Of a stretch of DNA of 64,000 bases, positions 48,331 to 57,628 are shown piece by piece (positions within the stretch are counted from its first letter, which is position 1; the number at the start of each line of letters is the position of its first letter). Source of the stretch: Paracoccus shandongensis (GTDB taxonomy: Bacteria > Pseudomonadota > Alphaproteobacteria > Rhodobacterales > Rhodobacteraceae); NCBI RefSeq assembly GCF_017315735.1, contig NZ_JAFLRK010000031.1:21165-85164 (forward strand), read 5' to 3'. Made by a program: the position numbers and the translations under genes. A model generated the notes under the pieces. The model saw only the letters and a list, made by a program, of their open reading frames with translations. It was not told where the DNA came from and searched no databases.

Positions 48331-50552
48331 TGCCCGACCTGCTGATCGAACTGTTCTCCGAGGAAATTCCCGCCCGGATGCAGGCCCGCGCCCGCGAGGA
48401 TCTGAAGAAGCTGGTGACCGATGGTCTGGTGAACGCCGGGCTGACCTATGCCTCTGCCGGGGCCTTCTCCACGCCGCGCCGCCTGACGCTTGCGGTCGAG
48501 GGGCTGACCGCCAGCAGCCCCACCACGCGGGAAGAACGCAAGGGCCCCCGCACCGACGCGCCCGAGGCCGCGCTGGAAGGCTTCCTGCGCTCGACCGGCC
48601 TGACCCGCGACCAGTTGGAAGCGCGCGACGACAAGAAGGGCCAGGTCTGGTTCGCCACCATCACCCGCCCCGGCCGCCCCGCGTCCGAGATCGTGGCCGA
48701 GGTTCTGGACAGCACCATCCGCACCTTCCCCTGGCCCAAGTCGATGCGGTGGGGCGCAGGCAGCTTGCGTTGGGTGCGCCCGCTGCACTCGATCATCTGC
48801 CTGCTGACGGACGAAGCGGGCGCCACCGTGGTCCCCCTGACGGTCGAGGGCATCGCCGCCGGCAACACCACGCGCGGCCACCGCTTCCTGTCGCCCGACG
48901 CCTTCACCGTCACGGGCTTTGACGACTATGCCGCCAAGCTGCGCCGCGCCCATGTGATCCTGGACAGCGCCGAACGCGAGGCCGCCATCCGCCAGGGTGC
49001 CGAAAACCTCGCCTTCGCGCGCGGGTGGCAGATCGTGCCCGACGACGCCCTGCTCTCCGAGGTCGCGGGCCTTGTCGAATGGCCCGTCCCCCTGATGGGC
49101 GTGATCGCCGACCGCTTCCTGGACCTGCCGCCCGAGGTGCTGCAAACCTCAATGAAGGAACACCAGAAGTTCTTCTCGGCCCGGAACCCCAAGACCGGCC
49201 GCATCGAGGGCTTCGTCACCGTCGCCAATATCGAGACCGCCGACGACGGCGCGACGATCCTGGCCGGGAACCAGCGGGTGCTGGCCGCCCGCCTGTCGGA
49301 CGCCGCCTTCTTCTGGCAGAACGACCTGCGCGAGGCGAAATCCGGGATGCAGGCTTGGGCCGAGGGCCTGAAATCCGTCACCTTCCACAACAAGCTGGGC
49401 TCGCAGGCGGACCGGATCACCCGCATCGCGGCGCTTGCCCGAGAGATCGCCCCCTTGGTCGGCGCCGATGCGGGCCAGGCCGAACAGGCCGCGCGTTTGG
49501 CGAAACTTGACCTGCGCAGCGCCATGGTCGGCGAATTCCCGGAACTCCAAGGCACCATGGGCCGGTATTACGCGCTGGCGGCGGGTGAGGCGGAGGCGGT
49601 GGCGGATGCTGCCCGCGACCACTACTCGCCGTTGGGGCCGTCGGACGATGTGCCGACCGCGCCGGTGTCGGTGGCCGTGGCTTTGGCCGACAAGATCGAC
49701 ACGCTGACAGGGTTCTGGGCAATTGATGAGAAGCCTACGGGATCGAAGGATCCTTATGCGCTGCGCAGGGCGGCATTAGGGGTTATTCGGCTGATTGTAC
49801 AAAATAGCCAGCGCATAAAACTAAGGAACATTCTGTGGAATGGCTTAGCACGAAATATGCAAGCGCGGTCTCTGGTCGCAGAAGAACCAGTCATCAATGC
49901 ATTATCGGTGCTTGAAGAGCATTTACCTGAATGGACAAGGTATGACGATGAAAGCTTTCTTAAAGCGTTAAGTCAGTCCGCAGTCACCGAAGGTCGTACA
50001 TTCCTTTTACGCCTTCGAGCTTACCAAAACGACCTCCTCTCCTTCCTCCACGACCGCCTTAAGGTCTATCTCCGCGATCAGGGCATCCGCCACGACATCA
50101 TCGACGCCGTGCTGGCGCAGCCCGGCAATGACGACCTCGTGCTGGTGGTGAGCCGCGCCACCGCCCTGAACGCCATGCTGCAGACGGAGGACGGTCGGAA
50201 CCTGACCCAGGGCCTCAAGCGCGCGGGCAACATCCTGGCGCAGGCCGAGGAAAAGGACGGCGTCGAATACAGCTTCGGCGCCGATGTGAAGTTCGCGGAA
50301 ACCGACGAGGAACGCGCCCTGTTCGCCGCCCTCGACACCGCCGAACCGGCGATCAGGCAGGCCATCGCGGCGGAAGACTTCCCCGCCGCCATGACCGCCA
50401 TCGCCGCCCTGCGCGCCCCCATCGACGCCTTCTTCGAGGCCGTTCAGGTCAACACCGACAACCAGATCGTGCGCCGCAACCGCCTGAACCTGCTGCACCG
50501 CATCCGCGCCGCAGGCCAGCAGATCGCCGACTTCACCAAGGTCGAGGGCTGA
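48330..50552 (+). CDS. glyS: Glycyl-tRNA synthetase beta subunit
   Basis: A 740-residue tRNA-binding subunit beginning [18 protein letters not shown], with the HD-like middle and a C-terminal DALR anticodon-binding region (LLSFLHDRLKVYLRDQGIRHD). It is intact. Bases about 49,780-50,020 (residues about 484-563) are much AT-richer than the rest, with codons such as TTA, ATA and AGG that are rare elsewhere here. That segment reads as an import or a relaxed insert inside an essential gene. Confidence 0.94.
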   Translation: MPDLLIELFSEEIPARMQARAREDLKKLVTDGLVNAGLTYASAGAFSTPRRLTLAVEGLTASSPTTREERKGPRTDAPEAALEGFLRSTGLTRDQLEARDDKKGQVWFATITRPGRPASEIVAEVLDSTIRTFPWPKSMRWGAGSLRWVRPLHSIICLLTDEAGATVVPLTVEGIAAGNTTRGHRFLSPDAFTVTGFDDYAAKLRRAHVILDSAEREAAIRQGAENLAFARGWQIVPDDALLSEVAGLVEWPVPLMGVIADRFLDLPPEVLQTSMKEHQKFFSARNPKTGRIEGFVTVANIETADDGATILAGNQRVLAARLSDAAFFWQNDLREAKSGMQAWAEGLKSVTFHNKLGSQADRITRIAALAREIAPLVGADAGQAEQAARLAKLDLRSAMVGEFPELQGTMGRYYALAAGEAEAVADAARDHYSPLGPSDDVPTAPVSVAVALADKIDTLTGFWAIDEKPTGSKDPYALRRAALGVIRLIVQNSQRIKLRNILWNGLARNMQARSLVAEEPVINALSVLEEHLPEWTRYDDESFLKALSQSAVTEGRTFLLRLRAYQNDLLSFLHDRLKVYLRDQGIRHDIIDAVLAQPGNDDLVLVVSRATALNAMLQTEDGRNLTQGLKRAGNILAQAEEKDGVEYSFGADVKFAETDEERALFAALDTAEPAIRQAIAAEDFPAAMTAIAALRAPIDAFFEAVQVNTDNQIVRRNRLNLLHRIRAAGQQIADFTKVEG

Positions 50553-50573
50553 CCCTCCCCGTCATCCAGAACC

Positions 50574-50610
50574 AAAGGGCCGAAGCATCGCTGCTCCGGC
50601 CCTTTCACTT
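50574..50610 (+). terminator. Intrinsic terminator of glyQ-glyS
   Basis: AAAGGGCCG (50574-50582) pairs with CGGCCCTTT (50597-50605), extended by an inner AGCA/TGCT stem, followed by CACTTT. It lies 21 bases after the glyS stop. Confidence 0.75.
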
Positions 50611-50613
50611 TGG

Positions 50614-50650
50614 TCCAAATATCCCGGGGGTCCGGGGGCTGGCCCCCGGC
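50614..50650 (-). repeat. Intergenic hairpin repeat, second copy of the GGGATATTTG type
   Basis: On the minus strand a CGGGGGCC-A-GCCCCCG-like hairpin is followed by GACCCCCGGGATATTTGG, the same order as at 19187-19230. It lies just after the sdhB stop, where it may end the sdh transcript. Confidence 0.6.
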
Positions 50651-50666
50651 CCTCGCGGGACGCAAA

Positions 50667-51446
50667 TCACACCATCCGGTCAACCATCATGTGCTTGATC
50701 GACGCAATCGCCTTGGCCGGGTTCAGCCCCTTGGGGCAGGTGTTGGTGCAGTTCATGATCGTGTGGCAGCGGTACAGCTTGAAGGGATCCTCCAGCTCGT
50801 CCAGCCGCTCGCCCGTGGCCTCGTCCCGGGAATCGATGATCCAGCGATAGGCGTTCAGCAGCGCGGCCGGGCCCAGGTAACGGTCGCCGTTCCACCAATA
50901 GGACGGGCAAGAGGTCGAACAGGACGCGCACAGGATGCACTCGTAAAGGCCATCCAGCTTCTTGCGGTCCTCGATCGACTGCTTCCATTCCTTGCCGGGC
51001 GTGGGCGACTTGGTGATCAGGTAGGGGTTCACGCTGGCGTGCTGCGCATAGAAATGCGTCAGATCCGGCACCAGATCCTTGACCACCGGCATGTGCGGCA
51101 GCGGATAGATGGAAATGTCGCCCTTCACCTCGTCGATGCCATAGATGCAGGCCAGGTGGTTGCCGCCGTCGATGTTCATCGCGCAGGATCCGCAGATCCC
51201 CTCGCGGCAGGACCGGCGGAAGGACAGCGTCGGGTCGATCTCGTTCTTGATCTTGATCAGCGCGTCCAGGATCATCGGTCCGCACTTGTCCAGATCGACG
51301 AAATAGGTGTCCAGGCGCGGGTTTTCCCCGGTGTCGGGATCCCAGCGATAGATCTTGAACTTGCGGACATTGGTTGCGCCCGCCGGTGCGGGCCAGGTCT
51401 TGCCGACCCGGATCTGGCTGTTCTTGGGCAGGGTGAACTGGACCAT
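50667..51446 (-). CDS. sdhB: Succinate dehydrogenase iron-sulfur subunit
   Basis: A 259-residue subunit carrying the three Fe-S clusters of complex II. The [2Fe-2S] ligands are in [15 protein letters not shown], the [4Fe-4S] in [17 protein letters not shown] and the [3Fe-4S] in [19 protein letters not shown]. It is separated from sdhA by three extra genes. Confidence 0.97.
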   Translation of the reverse strand: MVQFTLPKNSQIRVGKTWPAPAGATNVRKFKIYRWDPDTGENPRLDTYFVDLDKCGPMILDALIKIKNEIDPTLSFRRSCREGICGSCAMNIDGGNHLACIYGIDEVKGDISIYPLPHMPVVKDLVPDLTHFYAQHASVNPYLITKSPTPGKEWKQSIEDRKKLDGLYECILCASCSTSCPSYWWNGDRYLGPAALLNAYRWIIDSRDEATGERLDELEDPFKLYRCHTIMNCTNTCPKGLNPAKAIASIKHMMVDRMV

Positions 51447-51458
51447 TGGGTGCTCCTA

Positions 51459-52301
51459 TCAGGAAGTGCCTTCGGACGGCGCCTTCGCCGTGAATAGATG
51501 TTCGTTGCGCGCCACAAGGTCGGCGACCCGGACATGCGCATGAGGGTTCAGCGCCAGCCCGTTCAGCTTGCGCAGGAATTCGATGGCGCCGTCGCTCAGG
51601 CGGCTGTTGGTCGGCCCGTCCAGCGGGTGAAGCGCGTCGATCAGCGCATCGCCCAGACCGGCATGGCGCAGAAGCTGGCGGCCCGGACGCAGCGGATCGG
51701 CCTCATCCTCCAGCCTGAAGCGGGTCAGGCGGTCGCCGACCTCGGCTGCCATGCGGCGCATCAGGTCGCCCCAGCCGGGAAGATCGGCAGTCTCGGCCTC
51801 GAATTCAAGCAGGCTGCGCCGATAACCGTCGGTTCGCACCGCCTGCGCCCAGACCGAGGGACGCCAGCTTTTCTGCTGCCGCGTATAGACCACGAAATCG
51901 GTTGCGAAATCCCGCGCCTCGGCCAGCAGCAGCGCGGCGATCTGCGGCATCTGCGGATAAAGCCGCGTCTCGCCGCCATTGCCGGGCATGGCGCCCGCCA
52001 GGTTCTCGTGGCTGATCAGGACCGGCACATCGCCGGACGGCAGGGCGTCCAGCACCGCGCGGAACGCGAGCCTCAGCGCCTGCGCCCGCTCCTTGGACGG
52101 ATCCAGGCTGAAGGCGATGGCCGCCCGGCCCAGGGGGCGCATGGGCGATCCCTCCTCGGGCGTGCGGACGATCAGATGGCCTGCCAGCGCGTCGGCATTG
52201 CGGCGCAGGTGCCGCTGGATCGAGGTGCTGCCGGTCTTCTGGACGCCCAGATGGACGACCAGGCGCCGCGCCCCCTGCCCTTTTCCTGTCGCATCCGCCA
52301 T
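51459..52301 (-). CDS. Sulfotransferase-like protein in the sdh operon
   Basis: A 280-residue protein whose start VVHLGVQKTGSTSIQRHL resembles the 5'-phosphosulfate loop of PAPS-dependent sulfotransferases. The rest is weakly similar (VLISHENLAG, FVVYTRQQKSWRPS). It could also be a related nucleotide-binding protein. It is 12 bases upstream of sdhB and four bases downstream of a lipoprotein gene, all same direction. A link to succinate dehydrogenase is not obvious. Confidence 0.65.
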   Translation of the reverse strand: MADATGKGQGARRLVVHLGVQKTGSTSIQRHLRRNADALAGHLIVRTPEEGSPMRPLGRAAIAFSLDPSKERAQALRLAFRAVLDALPSGDVPVLISHENLAGAMPGNGGETRLYPQMPQIAALLLAEARDFATDFVVYTRQQKSWRPSVWAQAVRTDGYRRSLLEFEAETADLPGWGDLMRRMAAEVGDRLTRFRLEDEADPLRPGRQLLRHAGLGDALIDALHPLDGPTNSRLSDGAIEFLRKLNGLALNPHAHVRVADLVARNEHLFTAKAPSEGTS

Positions 52302-52304
52302 GGA

Positions 52305-52622
52305 TCAGCCCGTCCAGCCCGGTTGTTCCGCCAGGGGGCGGCGCGGGGGCTGGCCCGACCGGCGCCGGACGCAGCGGTCATAAACCTGAGACGGGTCGCG
52401 GCCCGCCAGGTAATCGCCCGACATGTCCACCGACACGCTGCCGAAGCCGCGCGTTCCGCCGGAACCCGTGCCGATGCCGACCGCGACATCGGTGCGCGGG
52501 CGGACGGCCAGTTCGGCATCGCGCAGGCAGGTCAGTTCCGCCTGTTCCACCGGAACCGGGCCGCAGGCGGCCAGGACCGCCAGCAGCGGTGACAGAACCA
52601 GCACTCCCGCCCGCGCGCGCAT
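52305..52622 (-). CDS. Small lipoprotein
   Basis: A 105-residue predicted lipoprotein (MRARAGVLVLSPLLAVLAAC, lipobox LAAC). The mature part has two Cys (LTCLRDAEL, YDRCVRRR) and a Gly-rich middle. No known function. It starts four bases after the previous gene's stop, in the sdhA-sdhB interval. Confidence 0.65.
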   Translation of the reverse strand: MRARAGVLVLSPLLAVLAACGPVPVEQAELTCLRDAELAVRPRTDVAVGIGTGSGGTRGFGSVSVDMSGDYLAGRDPSQVYDRCVRRRSGQPPRRPLAEQPGWTG

Positions 52623-52626
52623 CAGA

Positions 52627-52992
52627 TCACGCCGTGCGCGCCGCCGCGGCGATGCACTGGGTCGTGGCGGGACGCGAGACGATCGCCGCCACGCTGTCCG
52701 CCGTCCCCGTCGCACCCGCGCGCGAGGCCTGGGCGATGTCGATCAGTTCCGCCGTGGTGGCGTTGTTGACGACGCAGTCGGTATAGGGCGCGACATTGGC
52801 GCCGGGCAGGCGCTTTTCCATCTCGGAATTGATCACCGTCCGGGCCACCTGCCGCGAGGCCGCGTCCAGCACCGTGGGCGCCGTCACGACCGGCGCAGGC
52901 GTGGTGACGGTGGTCGCGGGCGGGACCGGGGCGACGCAGCCCGCCAGGGCGGCGGCGGCAAGACCCAGGGCGGCGAAAGTGGGGAAGCGCAT
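52627..52992 (-). CDS. Small lipoprotein
   Basis: A 121-residue predicted lipoprotein (RFPTFAALGLAAAALAGC) with a Pro/Val/Thr-rich linker and a helical C-terminal half (ARTVINSEMEKRLPGANVAPY, two Cys). It overlaps the sdhA stop by one base. Function unknown. Confidence 0.7.
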   Translation of the reverse strand: MRFPTFAALGLAAAALAGCVAPVPPATTVTTPAPVVTAPTVLDAASRQVARTVINSEMEKRLPGANVAPYTDCVVNNATTAELIDIAQASRAGATGTADSVAAIVSRPATTQCIAAAARTA

Positions 52993-54794
52993 CAGTAAAC
53001 CCTTTTCTTGGGAGCAATCTTCTTCAGGTCGATCCCGCCATCTGCTTCCGTCGTCAGGGGGTCCAGATGGACGGGGCGGTAATCCAGTTTAACCGCGTTT
53101 CCATCCACCCATGCAAGCGAGTGCTTGCGCCAGTTGGCGTCGTCCCGCTCGGGCCAGTCCTCGTGCGCGTGGGCGCCGCGGCTTTCCTTGCGCGCCTCGG
53201 CCGCGACGATGGTCGCAAGCGCGTTGGGCATCAGGTTGGTCAGCTCCAGCGTTTCCATCAGATCCGTGTTCCAGATCAGGCCCCGGTCGGTGACGCGGAT
53301 GTCGTCCATCTTGGCGGCGATCCGGGTCATCTTCTCGGCCCCCTCGGCCAGGGTCTTGTCGGTGCGGAACACCGCCGCGTCGGCCTGCATGGTGCGCTGC
53401 ATCTCCAGCCGCAGTTCCGCCGTGGGAACGGTGCCCTTGGCGTGGCGCAAGCCGTCGAAGCGGGCCAGCGCCTTGTCCACCTGCGCCTGGTTCGTGGCCG
53501 GGATATGGCCCGCGCGGTCGATCACCTCGCTTGCGCGGATCGCGGCGGCGCGGCCAAAGACCACAAGGTCGATAAGGCTGTTCGAGCCCAGCCGGTTCGC
53601 GCCATGGACCGATGCGCAGCCCGCCTCGCCCACGGCCATCAGGCCGGGGAAGATCGCGTCGGGGTTTTCCGGCGTGGGCGCAAGGACTTCGCCCCAATAG
53701 TTCGTGGGAATGCCGCCCATGTTGTAATGGACCGTCGGCAGGATCGGGATCGGCTGCTTGGTCACATCGACGCCGGCAAAGATCTTGGCTGATTCACTGA
53801 TACCGGGCAGGCGTTCGGCCAGGGCCTCGGGCGGCAGGTGCATCAGGTTCAGATACATGTGGTCCTTGTCGGGACCGACGCCGCGGCCTTCGCGGATCTC
53901 GATGGTGATGCAGCGGGACACCACGTCGCGCGAGGCCAGATCCTTGTAGGTCGGGGCATAGCGTTCCATGAACCGCTCGCCCTCGCTGTTCGTCAGGTAT
54001 CCGCCTTCGCCCCGCGCGCCCTCGGTGATCAGGCAGCCGGATCCATAGATGCCGGTCGGGTGGAACTGCACGAATTCCATGTCCTGAAGCGGCAGGCCCG
54101 CGCGCGCCACCATGCCGCCGCCGTCGCCGGTGCAGGTATGGGCCGATGTCGCGCTGAAATAGGCGCGGCCATAGCCCCCCGTGGCCAGCACCACCATCTT
54201 GGCGTTGAAGACGTGGATGGAACCATCGTCCAGCTTCCAGCAGACAACGCCCGTGCAGGCCCCGTCGGTGACGATCAGGTCGATGGCGAAATATTCGATG
54301 AAGAATTCCGCGTTGTTCTTCAGCGACTGGCCGTAAAGCGTGTGCAGGATCGCGTGGCCGGTGCGGTCGGCGGCGGCGCAGGTGCGCTGCACCGGGGGGC
54401 CTTCGCCGAATTCGGTGGTGTGGCCGCCGAAGGGACGCTGGTAGATCTTGCCTTCTTCCGTGCGGGAAAACGGCACGCCGTAATGTTCCAGCTCATAGAC
54501 GGCCTTGGGTGCCTCGCGCGCCAGGTATTCCATCGCGTCCGTGTCGCCCAGCCAGTCCGACCCCTTCACGGTGTCGTACATGTGCCATTGCCAGTTGTCC
54601 GGCCCCATGTTCGACAGGGACGCGGCGATGCCGCCCTGTGCGGCGACCGTGTGGGACCGCGTTGGGAAGACCTTGGTCACGCAGGCCGTGCGCAGGCCCT
54701 GTTCGGCCATGCCCAGCGTCGCGCGCAGGCCCGCGCCGCCCGCGCCCACCACGACCACGTCGTAATCATGCGTATGAATGTCGTAAGCAGCCAT
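52992..54794 (-). CDS. sdhA: Succinate dehydrogenase flavoprotein subunit
   Basis: A 600-residue FAD subunit that oxidises succinate. It shows the FAD motif [16 protein letters not shown], the flavin-binding His in [23 protein letters not shown], and the active-site Arg/His region in [12 protein letters not shown]. Third gene of sdhCDA. Confidence 0.97.
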   Translation of the reverse strand: MAAYDIHTHDYDVVVVGAGGAGLRATLGMAEQGLRTACVTKVFPTRSHTVAAQGGIAASLSNMGPDNWQWHMYDTVKGSDWLGDTDAMEYLAREAPKAVYELEHYGVPFSRTEEGKIYQRPFGGHTTEFGEGPPVQRTCAAADRTGHAILHTLYGQSLKNNAEFFIEYFAIDLIVTDGACTGVVCWKLDDGSIHVFNAKMVVLATGGYGRAYFSATSAHTCTGDGGGMVARAGLPLQDMEFVQFHPTGIYGSGCLITEGARGEGGYLTNSEGERFMERYAPTYKDLASRDVVSRCITIEIREGRGVGPDKDHMYLNLMHLPPEALAERLPGISESAKIFAGVDVTKQPIPILPTVHYNMGGIPTNYWGEVLAPTPENPDAIFPGLMAVGEAGCASVHGANRLGSNSLIDLVVFGRAAAIRASEVIDRAGHIPATNQAQVDKALARFDGLRHAKGTVPTAELRLEMQRTMQADAAVFRTDKTLAEGAEKMTRIAAKMDDIRVTDRGLIWNTDLMETLELTNLMPNALATIVAAEARKESRGAHAHEDWPERDDANWRKHSLAWVDGNAVKLDYRPVHLDPLTTEADGGIDLKKIAPKKRVY

Positions 54795-54802
54795 GATGCC
54801 CC

Positions 54803-55189
54803 TCAGATCGCGACGGTGACCAGCGTCATCTTGGCCAGCGCAAAGACCGCCGCCGCGATGACCGCCCAGGAAAAGACCACCGAAACGATGATCGCCACCT
54901 TGCGCGCCGTGTGTTGGAAGTAATCGTCGATCATGATCCGGGTGCCCTTGATGAAATGCACCATGCCCACGACGATGAACAGCGCTGTGATCAGCGCCGG
55001 ATAGGGGCGGCCGAAATAGGCCACCAGTTCGGGATGCGGCAGGCCGATGGCGTTGCCGATCACCAGCAGGAAAGCCGGGACCAGCAGCACCAGGGCGCAG
55101 GAACTGACGGTCAGGAACCAGTGGTCGGCGGTGCCGCTGTGGGCGGACCCCAGGCCCATGGCCGCCTTGCGGGGGGTGATATAGCGCAT
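54803..55189 (-). CDS. sdhD: Succinate dehydrogenase membrane anchor SdhD
   Basis: A 128-residue hydrophobic anchor with three membrane segments (about 28-48, 62-80, 97-120), containing the quinone-site element [16 protein letters not shown]. It lies between sdhC and sdhA with short gaps (12 and 8 bases). Confidence 0.93.
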   Translation of the reverse strand: MRYITPRKAAMGLGSAHSGTADHWFLTVSSCALVLLVPAFLLVIGNAIGLPHPELVAYFGRPYPALITALFIVVGMVHFIKGTRIMIDDYFQHTARKVAIIVSVVFSWAVIAAAVFALAKMTLVTVAI

Positions 55190-55201
55190 GATCCCTAACC
55201 C

Positions 55202-55594
55202 TTAAGCGAAGAAGAACAGGATGAGCGACAGAAGCGTCAGCACCACCGAGCCGATGATGATGGCCCAGCTTGCCCGCTCGGCCTCCTCGATCCGCAGAAG
55301 CTGGCCCGCGTCGTAGAACAGGTGCCGGATCCCGGCCAGCGTGTGGAACCACAAGGCCCAGGCCGATCCGGTCAGCACGATGAAGCCGATCCAGGACCGC
55401 ACCACCCAGTCGGCGGCGGCGAAGGCGCGCGGCCCGCTGACGGCGGCCACCAGCCACCAGACCAGCAGCAGGATGCCCGCGACAAGCGCGTGCCCCGTGA
55501 TCCGCGTCATGATCGAGGTGATCGCCGCCAGGGGAAGGCGGTAAACCTGCATATGGGGGGAAAGCGGCCGGTTGCCCCGGTTCACATCGGCCAT
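55202..55594 (-). CDS. sdhC: Succinate dehydrogenase cytochrome b556 subunit SdhC
   Basis: A 130-residue three-helix subunit with [13 protein letters not shown], the signature [11 protein letters not shown] and the heme-ligand His in [22 protein letters not shown] precedes the ATG at 55594. First gene of the sdh operon; its leader carries the paired GTGATCAC operator. Confidence 0.95.
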   Translation of the reverse strand: MADVNRGNRPLSPHMQVYRLPLAAITSIMTRITGHALVAGILLLVWWLVAAVSGPRAFAAADWVVRSWIGFIVLTGSAWALWFHTLAGIRHLFYDAGQLLRIEEAERASWAIIIGSVVLTLLSLILFFFA

Positions 55595-55744
55595 GATGCG
55601 GCGCTCCTTTGAACGGTTTTGGCTCGACCCGTCGCAGGCGTGGCTGGCCTCGCGGGCTGGCGATTGACGCGTTACTGTCGGTATTTGTTTCCTCTGTCAT
55701 CGACATACAACAGAGTTCCGGCGGATTTTCCCTGCAACGCCGAC

Positions 55745-55778
55745 TTTGTGATCACGACCTGCGGGGCCGTGATCACAA
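55745..55778 (-). promoter_or_regulatory. Paired GTGATCAC operator upstream of sdhC
   Basis: TTTGTGATCACG (55745-55756) and CGTGATCACAA (55768-55778) face each other, their GTGATCAC cores 21 bases apart, about 150 bases before sdhC. The same pair with the same spacing lies before sucC. No other gene signal was seen in the rest of the 55595-55798 gap. Confidence 0.75.
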
Positions 55779-55798
55779 CCTGCCGCGCGAGTCGCCGG

Positions 55799-56833
55799 TC
55801 AGACCGGCATCAGCGCCCAGTAATCCAGATCCAGCAGGACATCGGGCAGATACCTGCCCTCGCCGTCCTTCAGCGCAAAGGCCGCGCTGTCGCCCTTGGT
55901 CGCGACCAGCCGCAGCCGGATCGCGCCCACGCCGGGCGCATCGGTTTCCGCCTTGTCCAGCACCTCGGACCAGGCGCGGACCGTGTCGCCCGCAAAGCAC
56001 GGGTTGGCATGGGCGCCCGCGTTCAGCGCGACGATCATTTGGGCATTGGCAAGCCCGTTGAAGGACAGCGCGCGGGCCATGCTGATGACGTGCCCGCCAT
56101 AGATCAGCCGCCTGCCGTCGTCGCGATTCGTGGCGTCGAAATGCACCTTGGCGGTGTTCTGCCACAGGCGGGTGGCCAGCATATGCTCGGCCTCCTCGAT
56201 GGTGACGCCGTCCACATGGTCGATCTTCTCGCCGACCTGATAATCGCCCCAGCGATGCGGCTCGCCCGCCAGGTCGAAGTCGTAGCCCGAGAAATCGAGC
56301 CCCTCGGGGATCACCAGATCGGCGGGGGCGACCACCGGGGCAAGGTCCGGCACCACGGTTTCCGGCGCGGGCGCGTCGGCGTCCCGCTTGCGCACCATCA
56401 CCCAGCGGACATAATCCAGCACGGGTTCGTCCATCTGGTTCAGCCCCTGGGTGCGCACCCAGACCACGCCCGACTTGCCGTTCGAGTTCTGCTTCAACCC
56501 GATCACCTGCGATTCCGACCGCAGCGTGTCGCCCGGCCAGACCGGCGCCAGCCAGCGCCCCTGCGCATAGCCCAGGTTCGCCACCGCGTTCAGGCTGACA
56601 TCGGGCACGGTCTTGCCGAAGACGATGTGGAAGGCCAGCAGGTCGTCCATCGGGCTGCCCTCCAGCCCGCAGTTCGACGCAAACTCGTCGCTGGAATAGA
56701 GCGCATGGCGCGCGGGATAAAGCGCGTGATAGAGCGCCCGTTCCCCTTCCGCGACGGTGCGGGGAACGGCGTGGCGGATCACCTGGCCGATGCGGTAATC
56801 CTCGAAGAAACGGCCCGGATTGGTCTTGGTCAT
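55799..56833 (-). CDS. meh: Mesaconyl-CoA hydratase
   Basis: A 344-residue double hotdog (MaoC-type) enzyme of the ethylmalonyl-CoA pathway, converting mesaconyl-CoA to beta-methylmalyl-CoA. It begins RFFEDYRIGQVIRHAVPRTV, has LAPVWPGDTLRSESQVIGL in the first half and RLIYGGHVISMARALSFNGL in the second. With mcl2 about 0.8 kb upstream it supports acetyl-CoA assimilation by this pathway. Its start overlaps the DUF1737 gene stop (ATGA). Confidence 0.9.
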   Translation of the reverse strand: MTKTNPGRFFEDYRIGQVIRHAVPRTVAEGERALYHALYPARHALYSSDEFASNCGLEGSPMDDLLAFHIVFGKTVPDVSLNAVANLGYAQGRWLAPVWPGDTLRSESQVIGLKQNSNGKSGVVWVRTQGLNQMDEPVLDYVRWVMVRKRDADAPAPETVVPDLAPVVAPADLVIPEGLDFSGYDFDLAGEPHRWGDYQVGEKIDHVDGVTIEEAEHMLATRLWQNTAKVHFDATNRDDGRRLIYGGHVISMARALSFNGLANAQMIVALNAGAHANPCFAGDTVRAWSEVLDKAETDAPGVGAIRLRLVATKGDSAAFALKDGEGRYLPDVLLDLDYWALMPV

Positions 56834-57036
56834 TGCTGCCCCAGCTTCATGTCGGGATGGTATTCGGCCTGAACCTGCTTGGTGACGGCCTGCGCCATGC
56901 GCATCACGCCCTTGACAGGATCAAAGGCCATGGACGGGCTGCCGTGCAGGGACCAGCCCTTGGACAGCGCCTCGCTGACGCGGTGGCAGAACCGGACGGT
57001 GTCGTCCTCGGTGATGCAGCGGTAAAGGGTGGTCAC
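56830..57036 (-). CDS. DUF1737 small protein
   Basis: A 68-residue protein with a GTG start, preceded by GGAGG, matching DUF1737 (YRCITEDDTVRFCHRVSEAL, then GWSLHGSPSMAFDP). Function unknown. It overlaps meh and begins two bases after the NnrU-like stop, so it is in the same operon. Confidence 0.8.
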   Translation of the reverse strand: MTTLYRCITEDDTVRFCHRVSEALSKGWSLHGSPSMAFDPVKGVMRMAQAVTKQVQAEYHPDMKLGQQ

Positions 57037-57038
57037 GA

Positions 57039-57587
57039 TCAGCCTCCGAACGGCCAGTATCCGGCCCAGCCGTGGATCAGGCCCACGACCAGCATGACGA
57101 CAACCGCGCCCACGGCCGCCATGATCTCCTTGCGCGCCGGGAAAGGCCCCGTGCGCCGCTTCCAGGCGCCCGCGCGGTTCAGCAGCACGATTTCCACCAG
57201 CGCCCAGGCCAGCAACCCGCCGAACAGGATAAAGGACGGCAGGTCGCCGTTCACCAGCAGATGCGCTGTGGCCCAGAGCGAGAAGCCCGTCAGTTGCGGA
57301 TGCCGGATCCAGGCGGTGACGCGGGTGCCCATGCCATCGGCGGCGTAGAGGTAGAAGGCCACCAGCATCAGCAGGTTGTTGATGCCGGTAGTGGCGGCCG
57401 AGCGGCCCCACCAGACCGGGCCGTCGGCCTGCCCATAGCCCCGCGCCATCAGGAACACCGACAGGATCAGCAGGATCGCCACCAGCCCCTTGCCCTTGTC
57501 GCCCAGGGCGGCGCGGGGTCCGGGGGCCACGCGCTTGAACAGATGCGCCGCCCACCACAGGGCCACGCCCGAAATCAGCAGAACCAT
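57039..57587 (-). CDS. NnrU-family membrane protein
   Basis: A 182-residue polytopic protein of the NnrU family (WWAAHLFKRVAPG, IRHPQLTGFSLWATAHLLVNGD). The last motif is the methyltransferase-like region shared with isoprenylcysteine and phospholipid methyltransferases. NnrU was first seen near nitrite/NO reductase genes, but no denitrification genes are here; it lies between mcl2 and meh. Confidence 0.85.
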   Translation of the reverse strand: MVLLISGVALWWAAHLFKRVAPGPRAALGDKGKGLVAILLILSVFLMARGYGQADGPVWWGRSAATTGINNLLMLVAFYLYAADGMGTRVTAWIRHPQLTGFSLWATAHLLVNGDLPSFILFGGLLAWALVEIVLLNRAGAWKRRTGPFPARKEIMAAVGAVVVMLVVGLIHGWAGYWPFGG

Positions 57588-57628
57588 CTGGCTTTCCCCT
57601 TGCTGGATGTCATGCGCGCACCCTGCCC

